This document shows positions 13,649-26,189 of a stretch of DNA of 64,000 nt, piece after piece. The notes beneath the pieces were generated by a model. It was given only the letters and a program-made list of their open reading frames with translations, searched no databases and was not told the origin of the DNA. Positions within the stretch are counted from its first letter, which is position 1, and the number at the start of each line of letters is the position of its first letter. A program made the translations under genes and the position numbers. Origin of the DNA: Amia ocellicauda (taxonomy: Eukaryota > Chordata > Actinopteri > Amiiformes > Amiidae); NCBI RefSeq assembly GCF_036373705.1, contig NC_089853.1, positions 29,347,568 to 29,411,567 of the forward strand, written 5' to 3'.

Positions 13649-14120
13649 GTAACAAATTTGTATTTTATTTCTGTTCCTGGGTAGTAAGTGTTATTTCCTA
13701 ATTGCTTATGCCTCGAAAGTATAGAAAACGTCTATTATTCCCCACAAACTTTGCTTTTGTGACCAGGACAGTGGTATTTTGAAATGCAACTATTTCCAAT
13801 GAGGAAACGGGCGCCTTTGTGTCTTTTCGTTCACATAAAGTCAGAAAAAACAACAACATATGCATATGCATGTATTTATACTAAAGTAATAAAAAAATGA
13901 CTACAAAAGATTTAGAATTTAGTAGTTTTTCGAGATTTATGATTATACTGTAAATACAGTATACAGTTGCCGTTTCCTCATTGGAAATAGTTACATTTCG
14001 AAATATCACTTTTGGTCACAAAAGCAAAATTTGTGGGGAATAATAGACATTTTCTATACTTTCAAGGCATAAGCAATTAGGAAATAACACTTACTACCCA
14101 GGAACAAAAATTGTGTTACA
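13649..14120. mobile_element. Foldback / long-TIR MITE-like element (472 bp)
   Basis: Two arms of about 155-160 bp in inverted orientation: 13649-13811 and about 13968-14120. Matching blocks include 'ctgggtagtaagtgttattt', 'ctaattgcttatgcc', 'tctattattccccacaaa' and 'tttccaatgaggaaacg'. Arm identity looks about 90 percent by eye, with a loop of about 155 bp. The ends begin TGTAAC and finish GTTACA. There is no coding capacity. I cannot assign a superfamily, and no clear target duplication is visible. Confidence 0.8.
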
Positions 14121-17100
14121 TAGTGTTATCGATGATAGTACGGGTGAGCTGTTTTTTACATTTGCCAATACTACAACACTTCCACCGACCAGTGAAATGT
14201 ACATGTGGGCTGCCTAGGCTCAGTTTACTTTGGTACACATCTGTTTCAGTTACCACACCCACTGAATTCAGTGTCCAACTAGGGCATCAACCATGTGATG
14301 TAGGAAGTCTTGCAATTTGATTAGCAATTAGTGGAGGTGGGCACATCATCAGTGGCTCTGTTGAAACACTGTTGCCAACCTGCCTCTTATGCATTACAAA
14401 ATGCATAAACTAGTGTATGTAAACACTGCATAAGATTATCCCCCAATAAGATTACATTTCAAGCAGTGGAAAAAAAGACAACATAACACTTTTTAACAAC
14501 TCATACCAAGGGGAGTTACTGAGACGCAGGAACTGCAGAGATCAATGAGGAGCGGGCTGATTAGACAATGCAGCATTTTCCCCAGAAACCTGAAGAGGAC
14601 AAATGTAAGATACAAAAATACTAAACATTTCATAGATACAGCTTTAGTTTTCTCTCTCCACTGAAACACGGGGTGGCACTCCCGTTACAATTCGCTTTCA
14701 ATTTTAAATCACTCTGCAGAAGGCTTGATTATAAAGACCATTGTCCAGCTGTTACATATGGCAAAATCGTGACAGCAAACGACTGAAGTATTAGATCGAT
14801 ATGCCAACCGATCTTTGAAATAACATGAGAAATTAATTCATTACAGCATCATCCGAATACACATCTATTTTAGATTAGGCATATAACACAACACATCTGG
14901 GAATCACATTCAAATTTAAACGAAACGGAAAGATAACTCGCCAAAATGAATTTAACCAACTGCTTTACAATGATACATTACATAATTCTATCTCCAAACA
15001 ACACAACATTATGCAAGGGTGGTACATTTAGGTACAATAGAATTTATAAAAAAAAAAAATACAAAATCATCAGTGATTGTCCCGCATTTGCCATGGTTTT
15101 TCTTCAGGGAGTACCTGCGCCTGCGCACTTCGCACTCTGCTTTCGCCTACACCAGTGCCTGGAATACAAATAGCAATAAGTTCTGGGTGGTGACTTTTTA
15201 AGACTACAAACCGATGGATCATTCAAAAATAGTGTGATGTGGCAATCGAACGTGCATAAAATGTTATTTTGTAATGATTTTTGTGACTTTTCTATTTTTT
15301 CTCCATTGACTTCCTGCAAAGCAGCTCCAGAGTTGCACCCCGGTGACGTCACGGCCTATTTTTCGATCTCTGATTTGTGGTTCTAGAATGAGCTGGACAT
15401 GAAAAGCTCACTCCGCAGAATGTTTCCACTTGGAAATATGGATTTTCGGTGGAGTTCCCGAATCATGTAGGCGATATTAAATTCAGCAGAGATTCTATTA
15501 GGCTTTAATTCAGTTACCCTTTAAAAACTAAAACAATTGAAACCACCAACTCTTAAACACACTGAAGCTATGAATTGCATCATTCCTATTTTACAGCGCA
15601 GATACAACGTTAATATAAACAATTTATAATTGAAAACACAAATGCACAAAGATATAATGCAGAATGTAAGCATTTTAAACTATATTTGAAGTAAATAGAA
15701 TGAAATAAAAAACAAGAAACATGAAGGCAAAGGCGAGAAAACACCCACACTTACCGAGCCATTCATCTAGTTATGCTTTAAAACCTCAGTCTGGGACAGC
15801 AGGGAAGCGCTTTTTTAAGTAATCTTGAATTAAAGTTATCTTTAAATTAAAATGAAAGTTAATTTTAGAGTTTAATTATTAACCCAAACTCCCAAAAACT
15901 CCGCCATCCTCACACTTGCCATCTTGCAAATACGCGTGTCAGGAGGGGGTGGGCGTGGTCTCCCAGGGACTAGCGCATGTGCGACTCTGTATTGGGGATC
16001 TTGCAAAATATTTTAAATCGGGTTATTTGTGCTTGGTAACACGTGTTTGACTGTAGAAGATAAATACAGTATAGATTTTTGATTTATGTATGAAGGTTTC
16101 AGTACACTATATATAGTATTTACACTTTTTGATGATTTTACAATGAACAACCTATCTTTCATTGTGTCATTGAAGGTCATCTTGATTTTAAAACATTTCC
16201 TGCCTGTAATAGAAGGGTGGTGATTAATGAACAGCAGTAAAGTACACAACGTTTACATCGACCTTTGACACCATTTGTCTATGACAGAGCAGAACAAATT
16301 GCAAATATTTAATCATATAAGCATGCAAAGTCAACAAAAGGGCTACTTTCCCATAATAAACACACAGTGGGTCATCTAAGGATCTCCCCAACCATATTTC
16401 TTTTAATAAAGGGCCCTATAGAATTCGAAAAGCTTAGAATGTAGCTACACCCAATTATAAAGTATAAGAACAAAATTTAAAAAGTAAACTACACTAAAAA
16501 GAACTGTGGGTGGATTCACTGTGTCGCAGGGGCATTGTTTCTTCTTTTTGAAATTACATCAACATATAACCAGACTATACATGGAAGACCAACTTTAGTG
16601 TAGTTTTTATAATCAATTGACTTGTGAATGGGATATGCATTATTTGTGTGTTAATGACACATATCACACTATTTCCAGGAAAGCAAGTCTGGTGATGGTT
16701 GTGATTGGGCAAAATGAATGCTGACACTGCATTGTAGTAAATAACCCAGTGTGTGTTCCAGAGAGATAAACGGGATAAAGAGATCTAGCACATGAGTGAA
16801 TAAAAACATAAACAAAACTAAACTAAAAATTAAACAAACAAATGCTAAAGCTTTTTCTTTTCAACCCAGAAAAGGTGGATTACATGCAGGGCATCAGTGT
16901 GTATCAATAGCATACACAGATATCATAGCTACTTTAACACTGCTCAGATCTGCACTGTAATTAGGAGAGACTTGCACATAGTAAAAACCGCATTCAACTG
17001 GATTTCTAGACAGCATCACGAGCAAGATCTTAATTCAATATATTTTTCTCAACCAATGTGAAAAATAATGGAGCCTGAGGACAAGATAAGGCCATTCATT

Positions 17101-20100
17101 CACTGGTATTCACTACTTAGAACAGGAACTTTTCCTTTTAATTTGTGTCAGGCCAGTTTTGAATCTCATCTGGATTGTGAAGTACATACCAGTCCCAGCA
17201 CCCCCACCCACCCCCATCACCATCCCCCACACACACATAATTGTGTTCATGAATTAAATAACTAAAATGTCAGTGAGTGGATTATGTGTAACTGGCCAAG
17301 CATACTTTATGTAAAGATATGTTCCATTTGTAAGTGTCTTGTTAGTGACAAGCACATTGTGGGTTTTATGGACAATGCTAGAAGATTGTTTATGTCCAAA
17401 CCCTAGCTGTGACAGGTCTTGTAGCTAATCACTTGTCACAATTACATTGCAACTTCTGAAATTTAAAGAGGAAAAAGCTTTTAAGGGCTCAAGACAACGC
17501 ACACAAATCTCAGGATCTGAAGTTGTTGTATACTACTGACACCGTTTCACATTTCCGTACTATAAAGTAATCAAAAATTTGGAAATCTCACTATTTAGGT
17601 CCCAATTTGATACTATGGACTAGTGTGAATTTTATTTAGGGTCCCATATGGGGAGAAAAAGAGACAGAGAGGTTTTATGGACAGCGTTCTGGTTGCAGCC
17701 AAATACTCTACACACATTCTGTCAGTGTGAGTGGGTTTCATGCTGGCTCGTGTGCAGACGAGATAGTGACACTTTGACTGGAGAATGTCTGTGTGGGTGT
17801 GTGAAGGGGGAGTAGGTGGTGGTGGAGGAGAAGAGTTAGAAAACAGACAAATACACATCAATTCTGTCAGGTTTCAAATGAAGCAGAGTATTGCTGGAGA
17901 GAAATAACTTTGTTGGCATACAAAGAACAGGTTTAGAAGTAGGCATGGCCTCTTGGATTACTAGGGGTATTATCAGGTATGTTAAAATTAGGTGTCATGT
18001 CTCACAGTTCAGGTAGGACCTTCATACTATGATGGCTTTCAATGCACAAAATGTAATATATATATATATATAGTCTAAATACATTCTGTATTCAGAATTG
18101 AGTATAGTAACTTTTACTTACTGTGTAATTTGATGTTCTGAAGCTACCTCTGGATCTTAAATTTGTGTATTAATCTCAAAATGTTCCTTCCAATGGAGGA
18201 AGGAGGTTTTTGTTTGTTTTTAAAGTTTCATTGCACAACTGTCTCTCTGTTTGTCTTTATGTAATTCTAGCCCAAGTTGATTCTGTTTAACAGCCTCCGC
18301 TAGCAGTGTGATTTGAGATTCGAAAGCCTTTAGCAGGCAGGCCAAAAACTTGTCTGAAATGCTAATCTTAATAGCTAACACACGCAAGCTTTAGGGGGCT
18401 TTATTTTTTTTGGAAGACCCATAATTTTCCACTGCCAGTTTCCCTTTTTCACCACTATTGTTTTTTTTGCTTTCCCATTTTTGGAATGGCCCTAGCATGG
18501 AAATTCACTCTGGTATCATTTCTTACAGGCGATGAGGCATGGCTTTTTCTAATAGACCTTAAATAAATAAATAGCAAGCCAATAGTCAAAGCTTCAAATT
18601 CTCAGTGCAAATAGCATATTTACCACAGATACATTTAGGAGCATCTGCATACTGAACAACTTTACTGGCTGTTTGAATGGGATGACTCATTCTAACACAA
18701 CAACGTAATAACAGTGCCTTTCATTTGAATCTCTCCTAACATACTGATCAATACGGTATCTTGAGTGCTCTGGATTTAACCCATATCCGGATCTTGGCAT
18801 AATGTAAATTTAATATACATTTAAAAATAGGGTAAAAGATTAAACATTATTTAATAACAATGAACTATATACTCTGCTTCATACATATACACATGTCCTG
18901 GATCATACCTGCATTCAGAAAATAGTTGGCACAGTGGAGTTCATTCAACCTGGATTTAGGATCAGCAAGAAAGGCCTACAATTGTGGCCCTGCATATGTT
19001 CCTTAAATCTGTATAGAATGTATATTCTCTGATTTAGGAGTGCCAAAATAATTGTCACCCAAGGCCAGACATCTACCACATACAAAATCTATATCGTGCC
19101 GTCCTTCGATATTGAGCTGGTCCTTTTGTAATGTCATGTGAAGGCCCGGGTCCAATACCCACTTCCTTAAAAGTATACTTAATTAGCAATAGGAACCAAA
19201 AACATGTCTGCTTCACTTCCCATTAAAAAGAAAGCTAAAGACCTATCCTCACTTGTTTTGTCTTCATTTAAAAATCAGGTCTTCATGAAGAAAAAAAAAA
19301 AACTGGAGAAATAATAAAGAGACTTCTATTATGTGATCAGATGTTTATGTGTTTAGTCAGCCTAGCACAGGAGAATTGTACTCACATGCTGCTAACAAAG
19401 CAACATAGCCAGTTGTTGTTGAGATCATCTGAAAAGGACTGTCAAAATACAATCATGTCTCAGACAAGTGTTTTTCCACTAGGAGTTGAGGAATGCAAGG
19501 TTTCCTAATTAATGGTGGTCTCAAAACCTCCAGTATCCACATGCAAAAAATGGTTTGTGGTTGTCAGTGACAACCTGCACTGGTTACCTTTTATGGAACA
19601 ATGTAAGCCAAGGAAAGGACATTCACTGAACTAGAAAGCTTGGGTGGGGGAACCGAGTGAAGTCAATTAACCAGAAACAAAATCAAGATAACAGCCCCCC
19701 TCAGCTGCAGAGCTGGCCTCTCCCGTGACATCTTTTTGTGTCACAACGCCTGTGTTATCAGTCAGACTGCAACAAAGAATGTCCCAGTGTCCGTCCCAGG
19801 GAGGAAGATAAGAAAAAACACACCTTAAAAAAGCAGGAGCTGCCTTGTTGAACATGATAACGCAAACACAGTTCATCACTGCAGAGACAATTTAGCCAAA
19901 TCGTGGAAATGAAAAAACAGATGCATGTTGCACATTTTAAACACCCTCTTTTTTTAAGACTTTGGCTATTATTACTCAGACTGTTTTGTGTGTGTGTCTG
20001 TTGTCAATGTCTCAGTGGAAGGGAAGTATTGCAGCCTTAAAAGCAAGTTGCACAGTGATGAGCAGTAACATGGTGTTCTTCCCTTTGTGTTGCTACAAGC

Positions 20101-21779
20101 ACAACATCTATCATTTCTCCCTCAATAGTTAACTCCCTCATAGCATTTTCATTTTTCACAGTAAAAGTCTGTAAACAGACTATTTCTATGGGGCTTCCTC
20201 TAATGCAATGGCATTTCCTTCTTCTGTGCCATTTTGACTGGTTTGACCTCTTGCCTTGCCTATTACTTCATGAGTTACTATGGTTGTTTTTCCAGTTCAG
20301 GGATGTAGGTGACAATAATAAACCATAGCACTAGGGTTCAACAGGCTCAACTGAGAAGCTGTCCTCACTCCACTTGAACCAGTAATACAGTTCAAGGAGA
20401 TATCTAGACAATATAATGAGATGGACTTGAACATTGTCCTTTAAAGACAAAAACTATGTTAACTACATACAATTAAACGTCATATATGTGTATTTTGAAC
20501 AGTAATAGCAGATGTGGAATGCTGTATTGTTTGGAACTACTGGCTTTATAAAAGGAGATTTGTCACATTATGTGTGATTAACTAAGCAATGTTTTACATC
20601 AGCCTTCATCCTGCTGCTGTTTCAGACACAGTGATTGAAGAAAACTTGAAGCCTAGCCTACATAACTGTCACCACATTTTATTTGTGTGTCAAAATTAAT
20701 GAACAATAATCAAGATGAAATACCAGTCACCAAGAACTGACATAACACCTTCAGATTTAGCATGGCTGCCTTTTCTTTTTTTTTCCCACAGCATACTCAT
20801 CACTTTATTAATCTGTTCTAAGGTTGATTTCCTAAGCTTTGAACTACATTCATTTCTTGTTTTCTCTTTTTGTACCAATCTAACAGGATGGCTGCAGATG
20901 TTTAGATCTATGAATAACCCAGAATGCCATTTGGAAGCCTTTCTTGGTGTTAGTTAACTCGGCTTCCCTCAGTGTTAGTAAACTCAGCTTCAAGTCCATG
21001 TCATTGTAAACATGTCTTTACAACATGTTTCTTTATTTAGAAGCTTAAGTTTAAATTTAAAAAGTCATTTATATCAGCCCTGCAGAACAATAAAAATGAA
21101 ATACCTAAAATAACTAAATACTCATGATCAATTTTAAATGTTAGAGAAAAACTAAATCATTCAGCCTCTGTATAGCCTACTTATCTAACCAGTTTCTCAA
21201 CCAGATGTGTAAATGGTCACGTTTCAGACATCCCTCTTGAAACAAAATGCTTGAGTTATTGAAATGCTTACAAGAGGCAATAGCATGAACCTGCAACACG
21301 TCACTATAGATAGAGGGGAGTCTGGCAAGTAGAACTGAGAGACTGGGAGCTGACATGCTCTCGCCTACAGAAGATGAGCTGATTGAGGCACAGCAGAATA
21401 TCGACAGTAGCAAAATCCGAAGAATTAACATCTGTAATGATTGTGTAAAAAAAAAAGCAGCGTCTGTACTGTGAAACTATAAATATGAAACTCAGCTGTG
21501 GCTCCCTGCCTTCCTAATAAGGTTACCAATAGTAAGTGTTCACAGCAGCATCCACCCACCACGCAGTTAAAGGTCGTCACGTGTGGCTCCCAGCTGCAAC
21601 AAATGCAGCTTTTATCTTGGGTTGCTTTTTCTTTTTTTTTCTCCACTGCACACACGTACATTTAATGTTCTTTCCTTGTGGGGGATTCATCAGGTGTAGC
21701 AGTTTACGTAAATGGACATAGAATAGCGATTTCAATGTGAAGCCATCTCGACATTATTGAAAAAGCAGGATGCAACACC
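14121..21779. other. Intergenic sequence, no gene recognised
   Basis: AT-rich. The 15.1-16.0 kb part has more CpG and a perfect CRE palindrome TGACGTCA (15344-15351), but no coding exon I can support. There is a (TA)n microsatellite at about 18057-18072. Confidence 0.4.

Positions 21780-21817
<38 letters not shown>
21780..21817. repeat. (AAT)n microsatellite
   Basis: About 12 uninterrupted AAT units followed by AAAAT. A short (TATC)n tract lies at about 22076-22091. Confidence 0.95.
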
Positions 21818-21819
<2 letters not shown>

Positions 21820-24407
21820 TGGATAATAACATATTTCATATTTAGGACATAAATTGCTGCAACGTTTCGTTACCATGATCTTTGTCAGGTTGCGTTTGAA
21901 GAAATCTGAAATGGATTGTATATGAAATGTCCTAATGCACAGGGAGGAAACAAGGAGAGGCTTAAGATAACAAATGTAATCTCTACATCAGAGATTTGGT
22001 GGGGCCCTCTGTGGTCAAAATGCTGATATTCTAGTCCCCAGGGTTATCAATCCATCAATAAATGAATCAGTCATTCTATCTATCTATCTAATGTGTGTGT
22101 GCATGTTTATAATATTGTATATTAGAAAAAGCATCTAAATATTACATAAGAGTGGTACATGTAAATGTTATATTCAGTTTCTTATCCAACTGCCCTGCAA
22201 CGAGCATCCCATGTTTATAAGTAATGAGCCATAGTCACAAGTGTGAACTGCAGTAATTCGCCACCTCCTAATTGTGGTAGTGTGGTTTAAGATTTGTTCT
22301 AATCAGGGTCTGTATAATAAGCTCACCACCTCCGCCATTAGCTGAAAACCAGGTCATTAAAATCCCATTGGATTCATGAGTAGAACTACATTTTTATGAC
22401 CTAACTGAAACATTTTCTCTTGATGGGCTGAACATCAAATAGTACAACCCATTCTGTGAAACCTTTTGCACTAAGAAGAAAACCGTTCTTTGAAAAATTA
22501 CGTTAAAACAGACTTCATCTGTAGCAAGGGCTGCTGGAGAGCTGCAGGGTCTTTTCATTCCAGTTTTAACCAGTTATTAGCTTAATTAGGCCAGATCAAT
22601 TTATCTTTAGCAACTGGTAAAAAATGGCTATGCCACCTGACAGATTGCGACTCCAGGATTAGGAGCTCCGGACCACTAGCTTGCAGCATTACTGTACCAT
22701 TGGGCTGTATTATGAGGAAACAGAGAGATTAATAATGAAATAACAAAACTGTTAGTCTGATAGATGCCTTGATTAAGTCTTCAGTATGACATTTTTTTTT
22801 CTATGTTATTGCTCTTAAAATCTGACAGTGCTGAATGTATTTCTCATTGACAGTTTCTACCCATGCCCCAGGGATATTAATAGCTGTTTCAGTGTTGCAC
22901 CTGCACAGGTATGTGTCTGTCTGTCAGCGACTGTCTCCAGGACTCAGCACATCCTTTAATAACCCAGGAAGCTGTCCTTTGATGTCTGTAGTTCCTAAAA
23001 CACGTGTGTCTGAAGGAGGAGAACAGTACAATTAATAGATAAAAAAATACAGTAGACCTTACCTAATAGAAAACTACAGAATTGTACTCAGTTGCAGCTT
23101 CATTTTCAGTAAGATGCCACTTTCTTCTAATCATAAGTATAACCACTGTGATGTACAGGTTTGTAGTTTGCTATTAGCGGGTGGGTCAAAGTTTTGATTT
23201 AATCCGGCCCTAGGTTAAATAAAATAAAAATAAATAAGTTGTGAATTTGTGAATTGTTTAATTATCATAAAACCATACCTTTCCAGTAAATTGTATATAC
23301 AATTATCTCTACCCATGAAAAATAAATGCAATGTTTTGATTGTATCCCTTAATTAATACCATAAGTGTATCTTATGATCTTTGAAATAGAAGTAAAATGG
23401 CACAGACCCATTAGAAATATTTCTCATTTTAATCACATATAGTCAATATAATGGAAACATAATTGTGTTATGTATGCATCACAGTCTGGTTAAACTGTGG
23501 GCCCATCTGTGCTGCGGAAATGCATGGCATTTGTTGTCATTTGCAAATTGGCAAACAAAAGTATGTGCTGTGTGTGTAGGTGTCGGGTCAAGTGTGCCTC
23601 TTTCTTCTTAATAAAGTCCCAGCATGAGGAAGTAGCTTTAGTTGGCTTCACCTTATATCCAGCAAAGTCATGCTTTGTTTGGGGACATGTAGTAAATATT
23701 GATAAAAAGATAAACCTCTTTAATCCAGCCTAAGGGAAGCTATTGAAATTGTACACTGTGACATTTTTATTTTGTCTGCACAGAAGTGAAGAATAACATG
23801 CAAGACCCAGTTGGGGAAAAGAAACAAGCTGAATTTCCATTTAATGATACAGAGCCTGCTTGCTTCAAGCTCTTCAATGTCCATTTCGTCTGTCTAACAC
23901 AACAAGGCAATGACTAAAACAACAAAGGCTGCTACTGCTGCTAGACACCACTACAGACTGCTGACTCACTGGCTGTACTGCTGAAATAATAATACACCAT
24001 AAAGAAGTTTGATTAACATGCGACTTTCTAAAAACAGACCAGTGATGTTTTTTTCTAAGCTAAAGAAATAGATTTTTAGGAGGATGTCTATTCCAGACTG
24101 TTTCCCCTGCAGTAATGTATACTCTATCACTGATAGGATGGAGGTGGTTGGGTAGGGTTGGGCTGGGGGGTTGGGGGGGTGGATGGGTTTCCTAGTTTTA
24201 AAATCTAAATTATTGATCTGATCCCCGAGCCAGCATGGGAATTCCCAGTGCCGAGCCACGGATTTATAGCCAATGAAATTAGATACAATACTCAGCACCT
24301 ACCTGGCAGCCCCCATTCCTGTGAAACTGAATCCCTTTGTTCAAGGTTTCCTAGGGTGAAGCAGACAGAGGTGTCTTTTTTTAATAACTCATCTTTTTGA
24401 TGTGGCT
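21818..24407. other. Intergenic sequence, no gene recognised
   Basis: Nothing beyond short random frames. There are G-rich stretches near 24150-24180. Confidence 0.4.
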
Positions 24408-24409
24408 TA

Positions 24410-25272
24410 CACCAATCAGCCATAACATTATGACCATCTGCCTAATATTGTGTAGGACCCCTTCTTGCCGCCAACACAGCCCTGTCCCATCATGGCATGG
24501 ACTCCACTAGATCTCTGAAGGTGTGCTGTGGTATCTGGCACCAAGACGTTAGCAGCACATCCTATAAGTCCTGTAAGTTGCGAGGTGGGGCCTCCATGGA
24601 TCGGACATGTTTGTCCAGCACATCCCACAGATGAACGATTGGATTGAGATCTGGGGATTTGGAGGCCAAGTCAACACCTTGAACTCATTCATCAGGCCAG
24701 GCCACCTTCTTCCAGTGCTCCGTGGTTCAGTTCTGATACTCACGTGCCCATTGTAGGCGCTTTCAGCAGTGGACAGGGGTCAGCATGGGCACCCTGACTG
24801 GTCTGCGGCTGCGATGCACTGTGTGTTCTGACACCTTTCTACCAGAACCAGCATTAACTTTCTCAGCAATTTGAGCTACAGTAGCTCGTGGATCGGACCA
24901 CACGGGCCAGCCTTCGCTCCCCATGTGCATCAGTGAGCCTTGGCCGCCCATGACCCTGTCGCCGGTTGACCGCTTTTCCTTCCTTGGACACTTTTGATAG
25001 GTACTGACCACTGCAGACTGGGAACACCCCACTCTCACCCCACTCTGGAGATGCTCTGACCCAATCGTCTAGCCATCACAATTTGGCCCTTGTCAAAGTC
25101 GCTCAGATCCTCACGCTTGCCCATTTTTCCTGCTTCCAACACATCAACTTTGAGGACAAAATGTTCACTAGCTGCCTAATATATCCCACCCACTGACAGG
25201 TGCCATGATAACGAGATTATCAGTGTTATTCACTTCACCTGTCAGTGGTCATAATGTTATGGCTGATCAGTG
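24410..25272 (-). mobile_element. Tc1/mariner element, internally deleted
   Basis: The terminal repeats are CACcAATCAGCCATAACATTATGACCA and, on the complement of the right end, CACTGATCAGCCATAACATTATGACCA (differing by one base), with TA on both sides (24408-24409, 25273-25274). At 863 bp it is short for an autonomous element. The minus-strand transposase remnants show that a central block was lost. Confidence 0.93.
24549..25125 (-). pseudogene. Tc1/mariner transposase with catalytic core deleted
   Basis: On the minus strand the N-terminal DNA-binding part is recognisable (RVGCSQSAVVSTYQK; then RATVAQIAEKVNAGS and SEHTVHRS; RRPVRVPMLTPVH). The frame reaches the first catalytic Asp region (AWPDE) and then jumps directly to EFKVLTWPPN near the end of the core. 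The second catalytic Asp is therefore deleted. At the third position the next frame reads SPDLNPIVHLWDVLDK, with Val where Glu is expected. The frame is also shifted at WPPN. The copy is non-autonomous. Confidence 0.88.
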
Positions 25273-25274
25273 TA

Positions 25275-26175
25275 TGTGTCACATAAAGCTCACATACTTC
25301 TGAAGACAAACACAGAACATTCATTTCTTTCATAGTATTTTTCTGATTTTCATTGGCTGCATTTTCTCTGTCAAGGAACCTGTATGTTGTTTCCACTGAA
25401 TTGCAAGGACAGTGGCTGTCACAGCACAGACGGTGGCCTGATGCAATGTGTTGGGAAAGCAACCTCCTTATCTCACTACTACCTTAACTCTTGAACTCTG
25501 TAAATGGCTACACACAGGATCTTGATAAATCTAATGCTACACAGCGGATGTAGAGGAGGCCTCACAAGAGCGATTACAGCAGAATGCTGCCTCTGGGATA
25601 TTGCATACATGCAAAATTAAAATAGTCAAATTTTTAAATTTAGTTCTAAAATTAGCTTTTTAAGTTTTTTTTTGCCTCAGGCACAGAAAAAGAAATCTTT
25701 CATAAAAACAGGGAGCTGTTACTTCCCAGTGTTGTGAGGAATGGATCTATTTGTGGAGCTGTGTTGGTCTGTCACAGCAACCCTTTAGAGTACACTGAGA
25801 CTCACAGAATCTGATTGGATAGCGGTGAAAAAAAAGTGAAAATCAAAGGAGGACAGAACTGATAGGAGTAATTAATTCTCTCTGATCAGGTTTATGTGCT
25901 GCCTGGCATCCCTTTTGGCAAGAACAAATCAATGCCTATGTAATTTACGACTTAAAACAACAGAGAAACTGGAGCCAGCACTCTGCTATCCTGCGGTCTA
26001 AAGCATTTAGACAGCTATTACAGTAAGTTAGGCAGTCAAAGGGCTTTTACAGCACACTGTTGCTCAATGAAGTTCTGCTCGGTCTCATTTTTATACATCA
26101 CCAGGGTGGGGCTCAGGCTGTTCGATATGTACCAGCCTCACTTAGTCTGGATTGGGATTTATTGAAAGGAAAGTC
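25275..26175. other. Intergenic sequence
   Basis: No gene or repeat that I can support. Confidence 0.35.
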
Positions 26176-26189
26176 TGCTGACGTCAGCG
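26176..26189. promoter_or_regulatory. Near-perfect CRE-type Maf recognition element
   Basis: TGCTGACGTCAGCG matches 13 of 14 bases of the CRE-type MARE palindrome (TGCTGACGTCAGCA) and contains a full CRE, TGACGTCA. A RORE-like TATTTAGGTCA lies downstream at 26641-26651. The motif match is direct; function is inference. Confidence 0.3.
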
